Shown here one piece after another: positions 26,678 through 35,762 of a DNA stretch of 64,000 nt. The notes under the pieces are model-generated. The model did no database searches. It worked only from the letters and a program-made list of their open reading frames with translations, and was not told where the DNA came from. The stretch comes from Actinomadura parmotrematis (GTDB lineage Bacteria > Actinomycetota > Actinomycetes > Streptosporangiales > Streptosporangiaceae), in the NCBI RefSeq assembly GCF_019458805.1, contig NZ_JAIBOA010000001.1:62001-126000 (forward strand), read 5' to 3'. The first letter of the stretch is position 1. Each line of letters starts with the position of its first letter. Both the position numbers and the translations under genes were made by a program.

Positions 26678-28102
26678 CTAGATGTCGTAGTAGAGCTCGA
26701 ACTCGTGCGGGTGGGGGCGGAGGCGGATCGGGTCGATCTCGAACTCGCGCTTCATCGAGATCCAGGTCTCGATGAGGTCCGGCGTGAAGACACCGCCCTC
26801 CAGCAGGAAGTCGTGGTCGGCCTCCAGGGCGTCCAGCACCGCCTCCAGCGAGCCGGGGACCTGCGGGATGGCGCGGGCCTCCTCGGGCGGCAGCTCGTAG
26901 AGATCCTTGTCGACCGGCTCGGCCGGCTCGATCTTGTTCTTGATGCCGTCCAGGCCCGCCATCAGCATCGCCGAGAAGGCGAGGTAGGGGTTGCAGGACG
27001 GGTCCGGGACGCGGAACTCGACGCGCTTGGCCTTGGGGTTGGAACCGGTGATCGGGATGCGGATGCACGCCGACCGGTTGCGCTGCGAGTAGACCAGGTT
27101 CACCGGCGCCTCGTAGCCGGGGACGAGGCGGTGGTAGGAGTTCACCGTCGGGTTGGTGAACGCCAGCAGCGACGGGGCGTGCTTCAGCAGGCCGCCGATG
27201 TAGTAGCGGGCGTTGTCCGACAGCCCGGCGTAGCCGACCTCGTCGTAGAACAGCGGCGAGCCGTCCTTCCACAGCGACTGGTGGACGTGCATGCCCGAGC
27301 CGTTGTCGCCGAAGATGGGCTTCGGCATGAACGTCACCGACTTGCCCGCGGCGCGCGCGACGCTCTTCACGACGTACTTGTAGAGCATCAGGTTGTCGGC
27401 GGTCTTCAGCAGCGTGTCGAAGCGGAAGTCGATCTCCGACTGGCCGGCGGTGCCGACCTCGTGGTGCTGCATCTCCACGTGGATGCCGACGCCGAGGAGC
27501 TGGGCCACCATCTCCGAGCGCAGGTCGGTGTAGTGGTCCATCGGGGGGACGGGGAAGTAGCCGCCCTTGTAGGGGGGCTTGGCGCCGAGGTTGCCGCCCT
27601 CCTCCTCGCGGCCGGTGTTCCACGCGCCCTCGATCGAGTCGAGGAAGTAGTAGCCGGCGTTCTGCTTGGTCTCGAACCGCACGTCGTCGAAGATGTAGAA
27701 CTCGGCCTCGGGCCCGCAGTAGGCGGTGTCGGCGATGCCGGTGCCGCGCAGGTAGTCCTGGGCCTTGCGGGCGACGTTGCGGGGATCGCGGCTGTAGGGC
27801 TCGCCGGTCAGCGGGTCGTGCACGAAGAAGTTCAGGTTCAGGGTCTTGTGCTGGCGGAACGGGTCCAGGACCGCGGTGGCGGGGTCGGGCAGCAGCAGCA
27901 TGTCCGACTCGTGGATCTCCTGGAATCCGCGGACCGACGACCCGTCGAACATGAGCCCGTCGGTGAAGACGTTCTCACCGAAGCTCTCCACCGGGAAGGT
28001 GAAGTGCTGCATCTTGCCGGGCAGGTCGACGAACCGGCAGTCGACGAATCGGACGTTCTCGTTCTCGATGTAGCGCAGGACCTCATCGGCGCTGCTGAAC
28101 AT
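26678..28102 (-). CDS. glnA: Type I glutamine synthetase, GlnA1 (GSI-beta)
   Basis: The main ammonium-assimilating enzyme, 474 residues, the normal GSI-beta length. It joins NH3 and glutamate with ATP in a cytosolic dodecamer. Motifs are the N-terminal [29 protein letters not shown] [18 protein letters not shown], the Mg site EAEFYIFDD, the ATP loop [19 protein letters not shown] and the flap/adenylylation loop [10 protein letters not shown] with Tyr402, the target of GlnE. ATG 28102 follows GAGGAGG. A full four-block GlnR box lies 52-89 bp upstream, so transcription is nitrogen-controlled. It is divergent from the RDD gene, as in mycobacteria. The second GS at 12319 lacks this box. Confidence 0.97.
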   Translation of the reverse strand: MFSSADEVLRYIENENVRFVDCRFVDLPGKMQHFTFPVESFGENVFTDGLMFDGSSVRGFQEIHESDMLLLPDPATAVLDPFRQHKTLNLNFFVHDPLTGEPYSRDPRNVARKAQDYLRGTGIADTAYCGPEAEFYIFDDVRFETKQNAGYYFLDSIEGAWNTGREEEGGNLGAKPPYKGGYFPVPPMDHYTDLRSEMVAQLLGVGIHVEMQHHEVGTAGQSEIDFRFDTLLKTADNLMLYKYVVKSVARAAGKSVTFMPKPIFGDNGSGMHVHQSLWKDGSPLFYDEVGYAGLSDNARYYIGGLLKHAPSLLAFTNPTVNSYHRLVPGYEAPVNLVYSQRNRSACIRIPITGSNPKAKRVEFRVPDPSCNPYLAFSAMLMAGLDGIKNKIEPAEPVDKDLYELPPEEARAIPQVPGSLEAVLDALEADHDFLLEGGVFTPDLIETWISMKREFEIDPIRLRPHPHEFELYYDI

Positions 28103-28153
28103 CCAGCCTCCTCGGGGCGCTTCGTGGGCTTCGGGGCAGGCTATGGAGGGGCG

Positions 28154-28191
28154 GTTTCCCGACCGTGTCCCATATGTTTCGCCTGTGTTAC
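28154..28191 (-). promoter_or_regulatory. GlnR box upstream of glnA1
   Basis: Read on the minus strand: GTAAC-N6-GAAAC-N6-GACAC-N6-GAAAC. This matches the actinobacterial GlnR consensus (gTnAC-n6-GaAAc repeated) in all four blocks with exact 6-base spacers. It sits 52 bp upstream of the glnA1 start. GlnR is the OmpR-type master nitrogen regulator of actinomycetes; its gene is not in this window. Confidence 0.88.
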
Positions 28192-28269
28192 GAATCACGT
28201 CGTGGCGTCGCTCACACCCGGCCGGGCGGCGGGGGAGACCACGACGGACACCCCTACCCGCGCAGCGGA

Positions 28270-28275
28270 TAACGT
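28270..28275 (+). promoter_or_regulatory. Putative -10 box giving a leaderless RDD transcript
   Basis: TAACGT (TAnnnT class) lies seven bases ahead of ATG 28282. A start of transcription the usual 6-7 bases downstream would fall on that ATG, and no ribosome site is visible, which fits leaderless translation. No -35 is recognised. Confidence 0.3.
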
Positions 28276-28281
28276 ATGCGC

Positions 28282-28767
28282 ATGAGCAGCGGAAAGCAGG
28301 GCGGGCCGGGCGGCCAGCGGTGGACGCAGACATGGCTGGGCGGCGCCCGCTCGGCCGGGGTCGACCTCGGCAGGCCCGGCGAGCGGCTCGGGCTGCCCGC
28401 CGAGGGCAGCGGGTCCGCCGCCGGCTACGGGCGGCGCCTCGGCGCGCTGTTCATCGACTGGGTCATCGCGCTGCTCATCTCCACGCTGCTGACCCGGGTG
28501 CTCGACTGGACGCCCTCCCAGCGCAGCCTGACGACGCTGGCGGTGTTCGCGCTGATGTCGTGGATCCTCGTCGGGACGGCCGGTGTCACCATCGGCAAGG
28601 GCGTCACCGGCATCCGCGTCGCGCGCCTCGGCGGCGGCCCCGTCGGGCCGGTCTGGGCGCTGGTGCGCGCCGTGCTGCTCGTCCTCGTCGTCCCCGCGAT
28701 GATCTGGGACCGGGACTACCGCGGCCTGCACGACCGCGCCGCCGACACCGTCGTCGTCAACCGCTGA
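28282..28767 (+). CDS. RDD-family membrane protein
   Basis: A 161-residue membrane protein of the RDD family, named for conserved Arg and Asp residues: [19 protein letters not shown] and the C-terminal [14 protein letters not shown]. Three hydrophobic segments are seen at about 56-75, 90-112 and 130-150. The N-terminal 50 residues are polar and Gly-rich. Function is unknown, perhaps transport or lipid-related. ATG 28276 is an in-frame alternative start six bases earlier. Divergent from glnA1 and convergent with a DUF4191 gene, this is the same order as in mycobacteria (Rv2219A next to glnA1). Confidence 0.87.
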   Translation: MSSGKQGGPGGQRWTQTWLGGARSAGVDLGRPGERLGLPAEGSGSAAGYGRRLGALFIDWVIALLISTLLTRVLDWTPSQRSLTTLAVFALMSWILVGTAGVTIGKGVTGIRVARLGGGPVGPVWALVRAVLLVLVVPAMIWDRDYRGLHDRAADTVVVNR

Positions 28768-28778
28768 CGCCGCCCGCA

Positions 28779-28846
28779 CGCGCCCGCACACGCGCGAAGG
28801 GCGCCTCCCCGCGCGGGGAGGCGCCCTTCGCGCGTGTGCGGGCGCG
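28779..28846. terminator. 68-bp perfect palindrome, bidirectional terminator
   Basis: Bases 28779-28812 and 28813-28846 are exact reverse complements with no spacer. The core GGGCGCCTCCCCGCGCGGGG and the flanking CGCGCGAAG would fold as a very stable hairpin with a 4-base turn. It lies 12 bp after the RDD stop and 8 bp from the DUF4191 stop, so it can end both transcripts. Confidence 0.75.
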
Positions 28847-28853
28847 GAGCGCC

Positions 28854-29549
28854 CTAGCGGGTCTTCGGCTTCGGGCCCTTCGGCATCCGAGCGCCGCGCG
28901 GCATCGGGCCCTTCGGCATCTGCATGTTGCGCGGGAGCGCCTGGAGGCGGCCGTTCAGCTCCGACACCTGCGCCTTGGTCAGGTTGCGCGGCAGCTTCAT
29001 CAGGTGCCGCTGCAGCTTGTCGACGGGCACCTGGCCCTCCTCGGTGCCGACCTGCACGTCGTAGATCGGCACCTGCTGCGCGGCGCGGGAGATCCGCTTC
29101 TTCTCCGCGCCGAGCAGCGGCCCGACCCGGCTGCTCGGCCCCTCGGAGACGAGGACGACGCCGGGGCGCCCGACCGCGCGGTGCACCATGTCGAGGTTGC
29201 GGTTGCCGGCGACGGCCTCGGTGACCGTCCAGCCGCCCCGCGTGTTCTTCATGATCGCCGCGGCGGCGCCCGGCTGCCCGGCGATCACCTTGTACTGGGC
29301 GCGCTGCGCCAGCTGCCCGAAGGTGATCATGCCCACCGCGATCGCGACCAGGATGCCGAGGGGGATGAAGAACCACAGCTGGTCGATCAGCAGCCCGATG
29401 AGGATGACGACGACCAGGGAACCGAGCGCGGCGGCGAAGACGATCGGCAGGGCCTTCGGGTCCGCCTGCTTGAGGACCTGCGCGACCATGCGGATCTGCT
29501 TGAGGCGGCCCGGACGCTCCTGGGCCCCGTCCGTGGGCTTTTTCGACAT
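28854..29549 (-). CDS. DUF4191-family membrane protein
   Basis: A 231-residue conserved actinobacterial membrane protein. A basic N-terminus (RPGRLKQIRMVAQVLKQADP) is followed by two TM helices, LPIVFAAALGSLVVVILIGL (about 34-53) and LWFFIPLGILVAIAVGMITF (about 58-77). A soluble domain contains NTRGGWTVTEAVAGNRNLDM, and a Pro/Lys-rich tail is built of repeated MPKGP units (MQMPKGPMPRG, MPKGPKPKTR). Function is unknown. It follows lipA on the same strand (82-bp gap); the lipA-DUF4191 link is conserved in actinobacteria (Rv2218-Rv2219). The ATG start is as given; the frame is closed shortly upstream. Confidence 0.88.
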   Translation of the reverse strand: MSKKPTDGAQERPGRLKQIRMVAQVLKQADPKALPIVFAAALGSLVVVILIGLLIDQLWFFIPLGILVAIAVGMITFGQLAQRAQYKVIAGQPGAAAAIMKNTRGGWTVTEAVAGNRNLDMVHRAVGRPGVVLVSEGPSSRVGPLLGAEKKRISRAAQQVPIYDVQVGTEEGQVPVDKLQRHLMKLPRNLTKAQVSELNGRLQALPRNMQMPKGPMPRGARMPKGPKPKTR

Positions 29550-29631
29550 GTTGCCAAGGATAGTCGGGTGTCACCCGTCCGTCGGTCACCCCCGGCGGAC
29601 CGTTCCGGCCGGCCCCGGCGGGCCGCGCGGG

Positions 29632-30561
29632 TCAGCCCCGGCGGGCGTCCACGGCCTGCCGGTAGAGCCGCCCGGCCCGGTAGCTGGAGCGCACGAGCGG
29701 GCCCGACATGACGCCCGCGAAGCCGATCTCCTCGGCCTCGGCCGCCAGCTCCACGAACTCCTCGGGCTTCACCCACCGCTCCACCGGGTGGTGGCGGGGC
29801 GTCGGCCGCAGGTACTGGGTGACGGTGATCAGCTCGCAGCCCGCCGCGTGCAGGTCGCGCAGCGCCTGCGCGACCTCCGCGCGCGTCTCGCCCATGCCGA
29901 GGATCAGGTTGGACTTGGTGACCAGGCCGGCCGCGCGGGCCTGCGTGATCACGTCCAGGGAGCGCTCGTAGCGGAACGCCGGCCGGATCCGCTTGAAGAT
30001 CCGCGGGACGGTCTCCACGTTGTGCGCGAGCACCTCGGGCCGGGACGCGAACACCTCGGCGAGCTGCTCGGGGACGGCGTTGAAGTCGGGGATCAGCAGC
30101 TCGACCCCGCAGCCGGGGACCGCCGCGTGGATCCGCCGCACCGTCTCGGCGTACAGCCAGGCCCCGCCGTCGGGCAGGTCGTCGCGGGCCACACCGGTGA
30201 CGGTGGCGTACTTCAGCCCCATGGAGGCGACGGACTCGGCGACGCGGCGCGGCTCGTCGCGGTCGAACTCGGCGGGCTTGCCGGTGTCGATCTGGCAGAA
30301 GTCGCAGCGCCGGGTGCACTGGTCGCCGCCGATGAGGAAGGTGGCCTCGCGGTCCTCCCAGCACTCGTAGATGTTGGGGCAGCCCGCCTCCTGGCACACC
30401 GTGTGCAGGCCCTCGGACTTCACCAGCGAGGTCAGCTCGCGGTACTGCGGCCCCATCTTCAGCCGTGTCTTGATCCAGTCGGGCTTGCGCTCGATGGGCG
30501 TCCGGCTGTTGCGGACCTCGATGCGGAGGAGCTTGCGCCCCTCGGGTGTCGCCGTCGTCAC
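29632..30561 (-). CDS. lipA: Lipoyl synthase
   Basis: This radical-SAM enzyme inserts two sulfurs into protein-bound octanoyl groups. 309 residues. The auxiliary cluster ligands are in [12 protein letters not shown] (C-x4-C-x5-C), and the radical SAM triad is in [11 protein letters not shown] (C-x3-C-x2-C). The C-terminal RSSYRAG supplies the serine ligand of the auxiliary cluster. GTG 30561 ([18 protein letters not shown]) has only a weak ribosome site. It acts after LipB (31405), and the products are carried by the E2 at 37518, so three parts of lipoate metabolism lie within 10 kb. It is divergent from a DUF1877 gene. Confidence 0.96.
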   Translation of the reverse strand: MTTATPEGRKLLRIEVRNSRTPIERKPDWIKTRLKMGPQYRELTSLVKSEGLHTVCQEAGCPNIYECWEDREATFLIGGDQCTRRCDFCQIDTGKPAEFDRDEPRRVAESVASMGLKYATVTGVARDDLPDGGAWLYAETVRRIHAAVPGCGVELLIPDFNAVPEQLAEVFASRPEVLAHNVETVPRIFKRIRPAFRYERSLDVITQARAAGLVTKSNLILGMGETRAEVAQALRDLHAAGCELITVTQYLRPTPRHHPVERWVKPEEFVELAAEAEEIGFAGVMSGPLVRSSYRAGRLYRQAVDARRG

Positions 30562-30738
30562 GGACGCCAGCCTACGTCCGGATCACCCGGCTCGGCACAT
30601 CGGCGGACCGCGCGGCCCACGGAGGACGATTCGGTGACGAAACGGAGGCGGTTCGGCCGTTCCACCGTGCGTAGCGGTTGATCTCTCCTAGGGTGACTCC
30701 CTGTCGTTGCGAGCAGCAAGTTCAGCAGGAGGACCACC

Positions 30739-31230
30739 GTGGGTCTGGCAATGTCGTACCTGATGGCGCCGGCGGGCGGGCAGGACCCGGCCCGGATCGC
30801 CCGCGGCCTGTTCGGTACGCCGGACTGGCGGGCCGGCCGGCCCGTCCTGGACCTCGGCGGCGCCTGGCAGGCGCTGCACTACCTGATCACCGGGGACGCC
30901 TGGGACGGCCGCCAGCCCGAGGCCGACGTGGTGTGCGGCGGCCGGCTGCTCACCGAGGACGGCGCCGCCGAGCTCGGCCTGGACGTGATCTACCTGGACG
31001 CGGGCCGGGTCAAGACCGCCGCCGACCACCTGGCGGCCACGCCCTTCGACGCCGTCGCCGGCCGCTTCGACCTCGCCGCGATGGCCGGGGCGGGCGTCCA
31101 GGACGCGGACCGCATGGACCCCGGCGTCCGCGACCGGGTCCTGCGGCCCGCCTACGGCGCGCTCGGCCGCTTCTACCAGGACGCCGCCGCCGAGGGCCGC
31201 ACCGTCTACAAGGCCATGATCCCCAGTTGA
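30739..31230 (+). CDS. DUF1877-family protein (YfbM-like)
   Basis: A 163-residue soluble protein with the DUF1877 pattern: an N-terminal MSYLMAP, then LDLGGAWQALHYLITGD (the signature of the family), LTEDGAAELG and the C-terminal LGRFYQDAAAEGRTVYKAMI. Function is unknown. GTG 30739 follows AGGAGGA at seven bases. It is a single gene, divergent from lipA and convergent with lipB, in a place not occupied in the mycobacterial arrangement. A structured 174-bp gap follows. Confidence 0.85.
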   Translation: MGLAMSYLMAPAGGQDPARIARGLFGTPDWRAGRPVLDLGGAWQALHYLITGDAWDGRQPEADVVCGGRLLTEDGAAELGLDVIYLDAGRVKTAADHLAATPFDAVAGRFDLAAMAGAGVQDADRMDPGVRDRVLRPAYGALGRFYQDAAAEGRTVYKAMIPS

Positions 31231-31309
31231 GCGCAGCCCCGGCCCGAGCACTCGCCTGGCGGCTCGCACTCGGCCGCGCCTGGGGCGAGTGCGACATCGC
31301 TTCGCGATC

Positions 31310-31350
31310 TGACCGGCGGGGACTCGCCTGCGGCATCGCCCCACCGGTCA
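31310..31350. terminator. Hairpin-rich gap between DUF1877 and lipB
   Basis: TGACCGGCGGGG (31310-31321) pairs with CCCCACCGGTCA (31339-31350) with one G-U pair and a 17-base loop. Immediately upstream are two smaller hairpins: CACTCG...CGAGTG around 31268-31291, and ATCGC-TTC-GCGAT around 31296-31308. Together they probably end the two convergent transcripts. Confidence 0.45.
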
Positions 31351-31404
31351 GGTAGCGCACTCGCGTGACGGCCGAGGTTCCCGCGCGACTCGCCGGCGGC
31401 GCGG

Positions 31405-32109
31405 TCAGGCGAGCTGGGCGACGGTGCGGTGCAGGACGCCGGGCACGCCGAGCCGCTCGGCGAGGTGCCGCTCGACGAGCGGCACCACCTCGGCGACGGG
31501 GACGGGCCGGCCGAGCTCCTGCGACAGGCTCGTCGACCCGGCGTCCCGGATCCCGCACGGGATGATCCGGTCGAACCATGACATGTCGCAGTCGCAGTTG
31601 AGCTGGAAGCCGTGCATCGTCACGTTCCGGCGGACCCGCAGGCCGATCGAGCCGAGCTTGCGGTCGGGGGCGCCGGGCACCCAGAGGCCGCTCCGGCCGT
31701 CGACGAACTTGGTCTCCAGGCCGAACTCGGCGCAGACGTCCATCATCATCCGCTCCAGCAGCCGGACGAACGCCACGCCGCCGGTCGAGCCGGCGAGCTT
31801 GACGATGGGGTAGCCGGTGAGCTGCCCCGGCCCGTGCCAGGTGATCTTCCCGCCGCGGTCGACCTCGACGACCGGCGCGCCCGGGTCGCCGACCGGCCGG
31901 TCGAGCGGCTCGGTGCGCTTGCCCGCTGTGTAGACCGGCCGATGCTCGAGGAGCAGGACGGTGTCGCCGATCTCGTCGGCGATGCGGCGCTCCTGGGTGC
32001 GCCGCTGCAGGTCCCAGCCCGCCTCGTAGGGCACCGCCGCGGTGCCGAACCCCGCGTGCACGACGACCAGCTCGCGCGTGCCCGCCTCGATTGTGTCCAC
32101 GTCGCTCAC
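31405..32109 (-). CDS. lipB: Lipoyl(octanoyl) transferase
   Basis: LipB moves octanoate from acyl carrier protein to lipoyl domains, the step before LipA. 234 residues. Seen are [14 protein letters not shown], the [18 protein letters not shown] segment, the catalytic Lys in [11 protein letters not shown] and the catalytic Cys in [18 protein letters not shown] 32109 starts [10 protein letters not shown]; the ribosome site is weak. It follows the S51-type peptidase by 23 bp on the same strand, so they may share a transcript. It lies 0.8 kb from lipA but in a separate unit, with DUF1877 between. Confidence 0.95.
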   Translation of the reverse strand: MSDVDTIEAGTRELVVVHAGFGTAAVPYEAGWDLQRRTQERRIADEIGDTVLLLEHRPVYTAGKRTEPLDRPVGDPGAPVVEVDRGGKITWHGPGQLTGYPIVKLAGSTGGVAFVRLLERMMMDVCAEFGLETKFVDGRSGLWVPGAPDRKLGSIGLRVRRNVTMHGFQLNCDCDMSWFDRIIPCGIRDAGSTSLSQELGRPVPVAEVVPLVERHLAERLGVPGVLHRTVAQLA

Positions 32110-32132
32110 GGCGCCCAGCCTACGGCCCCCGG

Positions 32133-32870
32133 TCAGGGGGCGGTCAGCAGCCGCGGCTCGATCCGGGTCTCCTTGGCGCCGCCCGACCCGTCCGGTTCGA
32201 CCAGGTACGCCCCGGCGCCCTCGCGGAACGACACGGCCTGGACGAACTCGGTGCCGACGTAGTGCAGCGCGACCGACTCGTCGGCGGCGTAGCCCCGCGG
32301 CAGGGTGCCGTCGCCGACCGAGGCGTGCAGCAGCTCGCGGCGCTGCGGGTCGGAGTCGTAGTGCACCCCGCACGAGTAGGGCAGGAACGCGAGCCCGTCG
32401 GTGAGGGGCCGCAGCGCCGGGCCGTAGGAGTCGGTGTTGCCGCCGACGTGCCAGCAGAGCGCGCCCGCGCTCTGCCCCGACAGGACCACGCCCGCCTCCC
32501 ACGCCTCGCGCATGACGTCGCCGATGCCGTGGACCCGCCAGAGCGCCAGCAGGTTCGCGACGCTGCCGCCGGACACGTAGACGAGGTCCTGGGCGAGCAG
32601 GTGCTCGCGGATGTCGTCGACGTTCGGCATCGGGTAGACGGCGAGGTGGCTGACGTCGGCGTCCAGCTTGGCGAAGCCGGCGTAGAAGTAGGCCAGGTAG
32701 TCGGGGGCGTCGCCGACGGCGGTGGTGAGGAAGCAGACGCGCGGCCGGTCCTGGCCGGTGAGGTCCACCGCGTAGCGGATCAGCGGCGACGGCTCGCGCA
32801 CGTCCCGCCGATCGGAGATGAAGCTGCCCCCGCCGATGGCGAGGATGTGCGGCTGCCCGTCGGTGCTCAT
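32133..32870 (-). CDS. Peptidase E (S51)-like hydrolase
   Basis: A 245-residue protein of the class I glutamine amidotransferase-like fold, peptidase family S51. The nucleophile elbow [17 protein letters not shown] carries Ser in G-x-S-A-G. The N-terminus [13 protein letters not shown] and the segment [20 protein letters not shown] are typical. Members are dipeptidases or cyanophycinase relatives; the substrate here is unknown. ATG 32870 follows GGGAGA at six bases. It lies upstream of lipB on the same strand and downstream of the epimerase (114-bp gap). Confidence 0.88.
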   Translation of the reverse strand: MSTDGQPHILAIGGGSFISDRRDVREPSPLIRYAVDLTGQDRPRVCFLTTAVGDAPDYLAYFYAGFAKLDADVSHLAVYPMPNVDDIREHLLAQDLVYVSGGSVANLLALWRVHGIGDVMREAWEAGVVLSGQSAGALCWHVGGNTDSYGPALRPLTDGLAFLPYSCGVHYDSDPQRRELLHASVGDGTLPRGYAADESVALHYVGTEFVQAVSFREGAGAYLVEPDGSGGAKETRIEPRLLTAP

Positions 32871-32984
32871 GAGATCTCCCACTTCCAGGTCCTGTGCAGG
32901 TCACGCTACGGGCCGGGCCGCCGGGCGGGCGCGATTTTGGCGATTCTTGGCATCGGCCGCGCGGCCCGCCCCGGCCGCGCGGCG

Positions 32985-33878
32985 TCAGCGGCCGAAGACG
33001 GCGCGCAGCGCCTCGCCGATCCCGGTGTGGCGGAAGGTGAAGCCCGCGTCGAGGAGCCGTGCCGGCAGGACGCGCTGGCTGACGAGCGGCCCCTCGTCGG
33101 CGAAGTCGCGGAGCGCCGCGCGGAGCAGGAACGCCGGCACCGGCAGCGCCGTCGGGCGGCCGAGCACCTCGCCGAGGGCCCTGGTGTACTCGGCGTTGGT
33201 GACCGGGTTCGGGGCGGTGAGGTCGACCGGGCCGGAGAGGTCGCCGTCGATGAGGAAGCGGAGCGCCCGGACCTCGTCGTCCAGGGTGATCCAGCTCATC
33301 CACTGGCGGCCGTCGCCGAGGCGCCCCCCGGCGCCCAGCCGGAACAGCGGCAGCGTCCTGCCGAGCTGGCCGCCCTGGGCGTCCAGGACGATGCCGGTGC
33401 GCGGGTGCACGACGCGGACGCCGCTGTCGGCGGCGGGCCGGGCGGCGTCCTCCCAGTCGCGGGTGAGGGCGGCGAGGAAGCCCGCGCCGGCGGGGGAGGA
33501 CTCGTCGACCTCGCGGCCGCCGGTGTCGCCGTAGTAGCCGACCGCCGAGCCGGAGACGAGGATCCGCGGGCCGCTCGGGCACGCCGCCAGCGCCGCGGCG
33601 ATGGTGCGGGTGCCGTCGATGCGGCTGTCGCGGATGCGGCGCTTGTAGGCGGCCGTCCAGGGCCGGTCGCCGACGCCGGCGCCGGCGAGGTGGACGACCG
33701 CGTCGGCGCCCTTCATCGCGGCGGCGTCCACGTGCCCCGCGGCCGGGTCCCAGCGGGCCTCGTCGGGCGCCGCGGGGGCGCGGCGCACCAGCCGGACCAC
33801 CTCGTGCCCGTCGGCCAGCAGGGAGCGGACGAGGGCCGTCCCGATCAGTCCCGTGGAGCCCGTCACCGTCACCTTCAT
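32985..33878 (-). CDS. TIGR01777-family NAD(P)-binding epimerase
   Basis: A 297-residue SDR-type protein. The dinucleotide-binding start is [20 protein letters not shown], with the family marks [32 protein letters not shown] (Tyr but without the classical YxxxK) and [18 protein letters not shown]. The C-terminal DUF1731 domain is visible as [20 protein letters not shown]. The family is related to cell-division inhibitor SulA annotations, and the true substrate is unknown. The homologue Rv2216 lies between dlaT and lipB in mycobacteria, the same relative place as here. ATG 33878 reads [10 protein letters not shown]. Confidence 0.92.
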   Translation of the reverse strand: MKVTVTGSTGLIGTALVRSLLADGHEVVRLVRRAPAAPDEARWDPAAGHVDAAAMKGADAVVHLAGAGVGDRPWTAAYKRRIRDSRIDGTRTIAAALAACPSGPRILVSGSAVGYYGDTGGREVDESSPAGAGFLAALTRDWEDAARPAADSGVRVVHPRTGIVLDAQGGQLGRTLPLFRLGAGGRLGDGRQWMSWITLDDEVRALRFLIDGDLSGPVDLTAPNPVTNAEYTRALGEVLGRPTALPVPAFLLRAALRDFADEGPLVSQRVLPARLLDAGFTFRHTGIGEALRAVFGR

Positions 33879-34031
33879 ACCGTCACCCTACGGTGCTCCC
33901 CCGTCACCGCGCGGCCCCGGGCGTCCCGGCGCGGCGGCCGGCGGGCCGGTCCGTAGGATCGGGGGGCGGGGCGCGGACGGCGCGCCGCCGCGCGCCCACC
34001 GCACGTCCACCGCCTCTCAGGAGATGCGTCC

Positions 34032-34334
34032 ATGAGGATCCCCACCGCGGCCGTCGCCGCGTCCGGCCTGGTCGGCGGGTACGCCGCCGCCCGCTTCACC
34101 CGCCGCCGCGAGCTCGGCGGCGCCGTCCTCGCCGCGGCCGGCGCCTGGTGCGCCCGCGAGTGGGCCCGCACGAGCGGCCCGGCGGGCGCCGCGGGGCTGC
34201 TCACCGTCTACCTGGCGGGTTTCGGCGGGTCGCACCCGCTGGCGAAGAAGGTCGGCGCCTGGCCCGCCGTGCTCGGCGCGGCGGCCCTGTCGGCCGGGAC
34301 GGCCTACGCCGTCTCCGACCGCCGGTCCGGCTGA
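34032..34334 (+). CDS. Small membrane protein of unknown function
   Basis: A 100-residue hydrophobic protein. It has AAVAASGLVGGYAAARF (about 6-22), a central GAVLAAAGAWCAREWA and a C-terminal AVLGAALSAGTA-like helix (AVLGAAALSAGTAYAVSD), separated by basic turns (TRRRE) and GFGGSHPLAKKVG. I do not recognise the family. The ATG has AGGAGA eight bases upstream, which is good support. Its last 31 bp overlap the 3' end of the convergent STAS gene. Confidence 0.65.
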   Translation: MRIPTAAVAASGLVGGYAAARFTRRRELGGAVLAAAGAWCAREWARTSGPAGAAGLLTVYLAGFGGSHPLAKKVGAWPAVLGAAALSAGTAYAVSDRRSG

Positions 34335-34675
34335 GCGCCGGGGGCGTCGCCGTCCGCCTCCGCGTAGGTGAAGCAGTGGCGCGTGCGGGTGATCGACAGC
34401 AGCCGGTCCACCGCCTCCGACGCCCCTGACAGCCGCAGGGGGACGTCGAGGCGGCGCGCCGCGCGCTGCGCGGCGAGCAGCGCCCCGAGGCCGGCGGCGT
34501 CGATGAACACCGTCGCCCCGACGTCCAGGACCAGGACGCGGGGGAGCCGGCCGTCGGCGAGCGTGCCGTCGACGCGCGCCAGCAGGTGCGGCGCGGTGGC
34601 CATGTCCAGTTCGCCGGCCACCGAGAGGACCGCGGTGTCCGCGGTCCGGCGGGCGGACAGGTGGAGCGTTTCCAT
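34304..34675 (-). CDS. STAS-domain anti-anti-sigma factor-like protein lacking the phospho-serine
   Basis: A 123-residue single STAS domain (about 5-105): VLSVAGELDMATAPHLLARV, LPRVLVLDVGATVFIDAAGL, GALLAAQRAARRLDVPLRLS. In SpoIIAA/RsbV the loop reads D-S-S-G with the second Ser phosphorylated; here it is DAAG, with no Ser or Thr. It may therefore bind its anti-sigma partner constitutively or escape kinase control. ATG 34675 has GAGGA upstream. It is the last of four minus-strand regulatory genes (HATPase, two GAF-ANTAR proteins, STAS). A 266-bp gap precedes it, so it may have its own promoter. Confidence 0.85.
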   Translation of the reverse strand: METLHLSARRTADTAVLSVAGELDMATAPHLLARVDGTLADGRLPRVLVLDVGATVFIDAAGLGALLAAQRAARRLDVPLRLSGASEAVDRLLSITRTRHCFTYAEADGDAPGAQPDRRSETA

Positions 34676-34941
34676 GAGGCGGGTCCTCACGCTGGTGATC
34701 GGTCGGGTCACCGGCCGCCGGTCCCGTGCCGCGGAGACGGTGCGGGCACGGCGGGCCGAGCCGGATCCGACGCGGCGCGAGGTCTGGGCGTCACGCAAGA
34801 TCTCTCGGTGGGGCGCCGCCGGCGGCGGAGATGACCACCTAAGGCGAACGCCCGTGTACAGAAAGTACCCGCTCTGTGCGCAGGAGGTCACCCGTTCCCC
34901 CATTTCGGCGGGCTTCGCGCGCGGTTCCGGGGGCGCGCCGG

Positions 34942-35724
34942 CTAGCGGTCCGCCTGCGGGGACCGCGGGACGCGCCCGGCGAGCGCGGCGCTCTCGGCCT
35001 CGCCCAGTCCACGCGAGACGACCGTCTGGGCCAGCGCGGTGAGCGGCCGGCCGTTGTCGCGGGCGTGGCCGCGCAGGGCGGTGAAGGCCTGGTCCATCGT
35101 CCAGCCGTGGCGCTCGGCCAGCACCCCCTTGGCCTGCTCGATCACCACGCGGCTGGTCAGGGCCGTCTGCAGCTGGTCGGTGAGGACCTGGCCGTGGCGG
35201 ATGGTGCGCTCCTGCAGCAGCCCGATGGTGGCGATGTCGGCCATCGCCTGGCCGAGCCGGACGGTGTCCTCGGCGAGCGGCCCGGAGTCGTTGCGGAACA
35301 GGTTCAGCGCGCCGATCACCTGGTCGCGCAGGCGCATCGGCAGCGCGCTGACCGCGGCGAACCCGCTGTCCCCGGCGCGGGCGGCGAACAGCGGCCACGC
35401 CGCGGCCTCCGCCGGGTCGCCGAGGTCGGCGCAGTGCACCGCCCGGCCGGTGGTGAAGGCGTCCAGGCAGGGGCCCTGCCGGTTCTGCAGCTGGAACAGC
35501 TCCAGCATCCGCGTCTGGTCGTTGGAGGTGGCCACGAGGCGGAGCCGGCCGTTCTGATCGGTCACGAGCAGGCCCGCGGCGTCGATGCCGAGCAGGTCGA
35601 CGCTCCGCTCGGCCATCTGCTGGAGGAACTCGATGACGTCGAAGTCGGTGACCAGGGTGTCCGCCAGCGCGATGAAAGCCGCCGCCACCCGTCGGTCCGG
35701 CTCTCGAGCCGGGGTCCTCGCCAT
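34942..35724 (-). CDS. GAF-ANTAR RNA-binding antiterminator
   Basis: A 260-residue regulator. The N-terminal GAF domain (about 15-165) includes NRQGPCLDAFTTGRAVHCAD and FAAVSALPMRLRDQVIGALN. The C-terminal ANTAR domain (about 185-240) has SRVVIEQAKGVLAERHGWTM and AFTALRGHARDNGRPLTALA, the three-helix RNA-binding pattern with conserved aromatic and Ala residues. ANTAR proteins bind paired hairpins with hexanucleotide loops and prevent termination. The 266-bp untranslated stretch toward the STAS gene is one place to look for a target. ATG 35724 has AGGGTGAGGGG close upstream. Confidence 0.9.
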   Translation of the reverse strand: MARTPAREPDRRVAAAFIALADTLVTDFDVIEFLQQMAERSVDLLGIDAAGLLVTDQNGRLRLVATSNDQTRMLELFQLQNRQGPCLDAFTTGRAVHCADLGDPAEAAAWPLFAARAGDSGFAAVSALPMRLRDQVIGALNLFRNDSGPLAEDTVRLGQAMADIATIGLLQERTIRHGQVLTDQLQTALTSRVVIEQAKGVLAERHGWTMDQAFTALRGHARDNGRPLTALAQTVVSRGLGEAESAALAGRVPRSPQADR

Positions 35725-35762
35725 CCCCTCACCCTACGCTCGCGGTGCCGTCCCGCGGGCGC

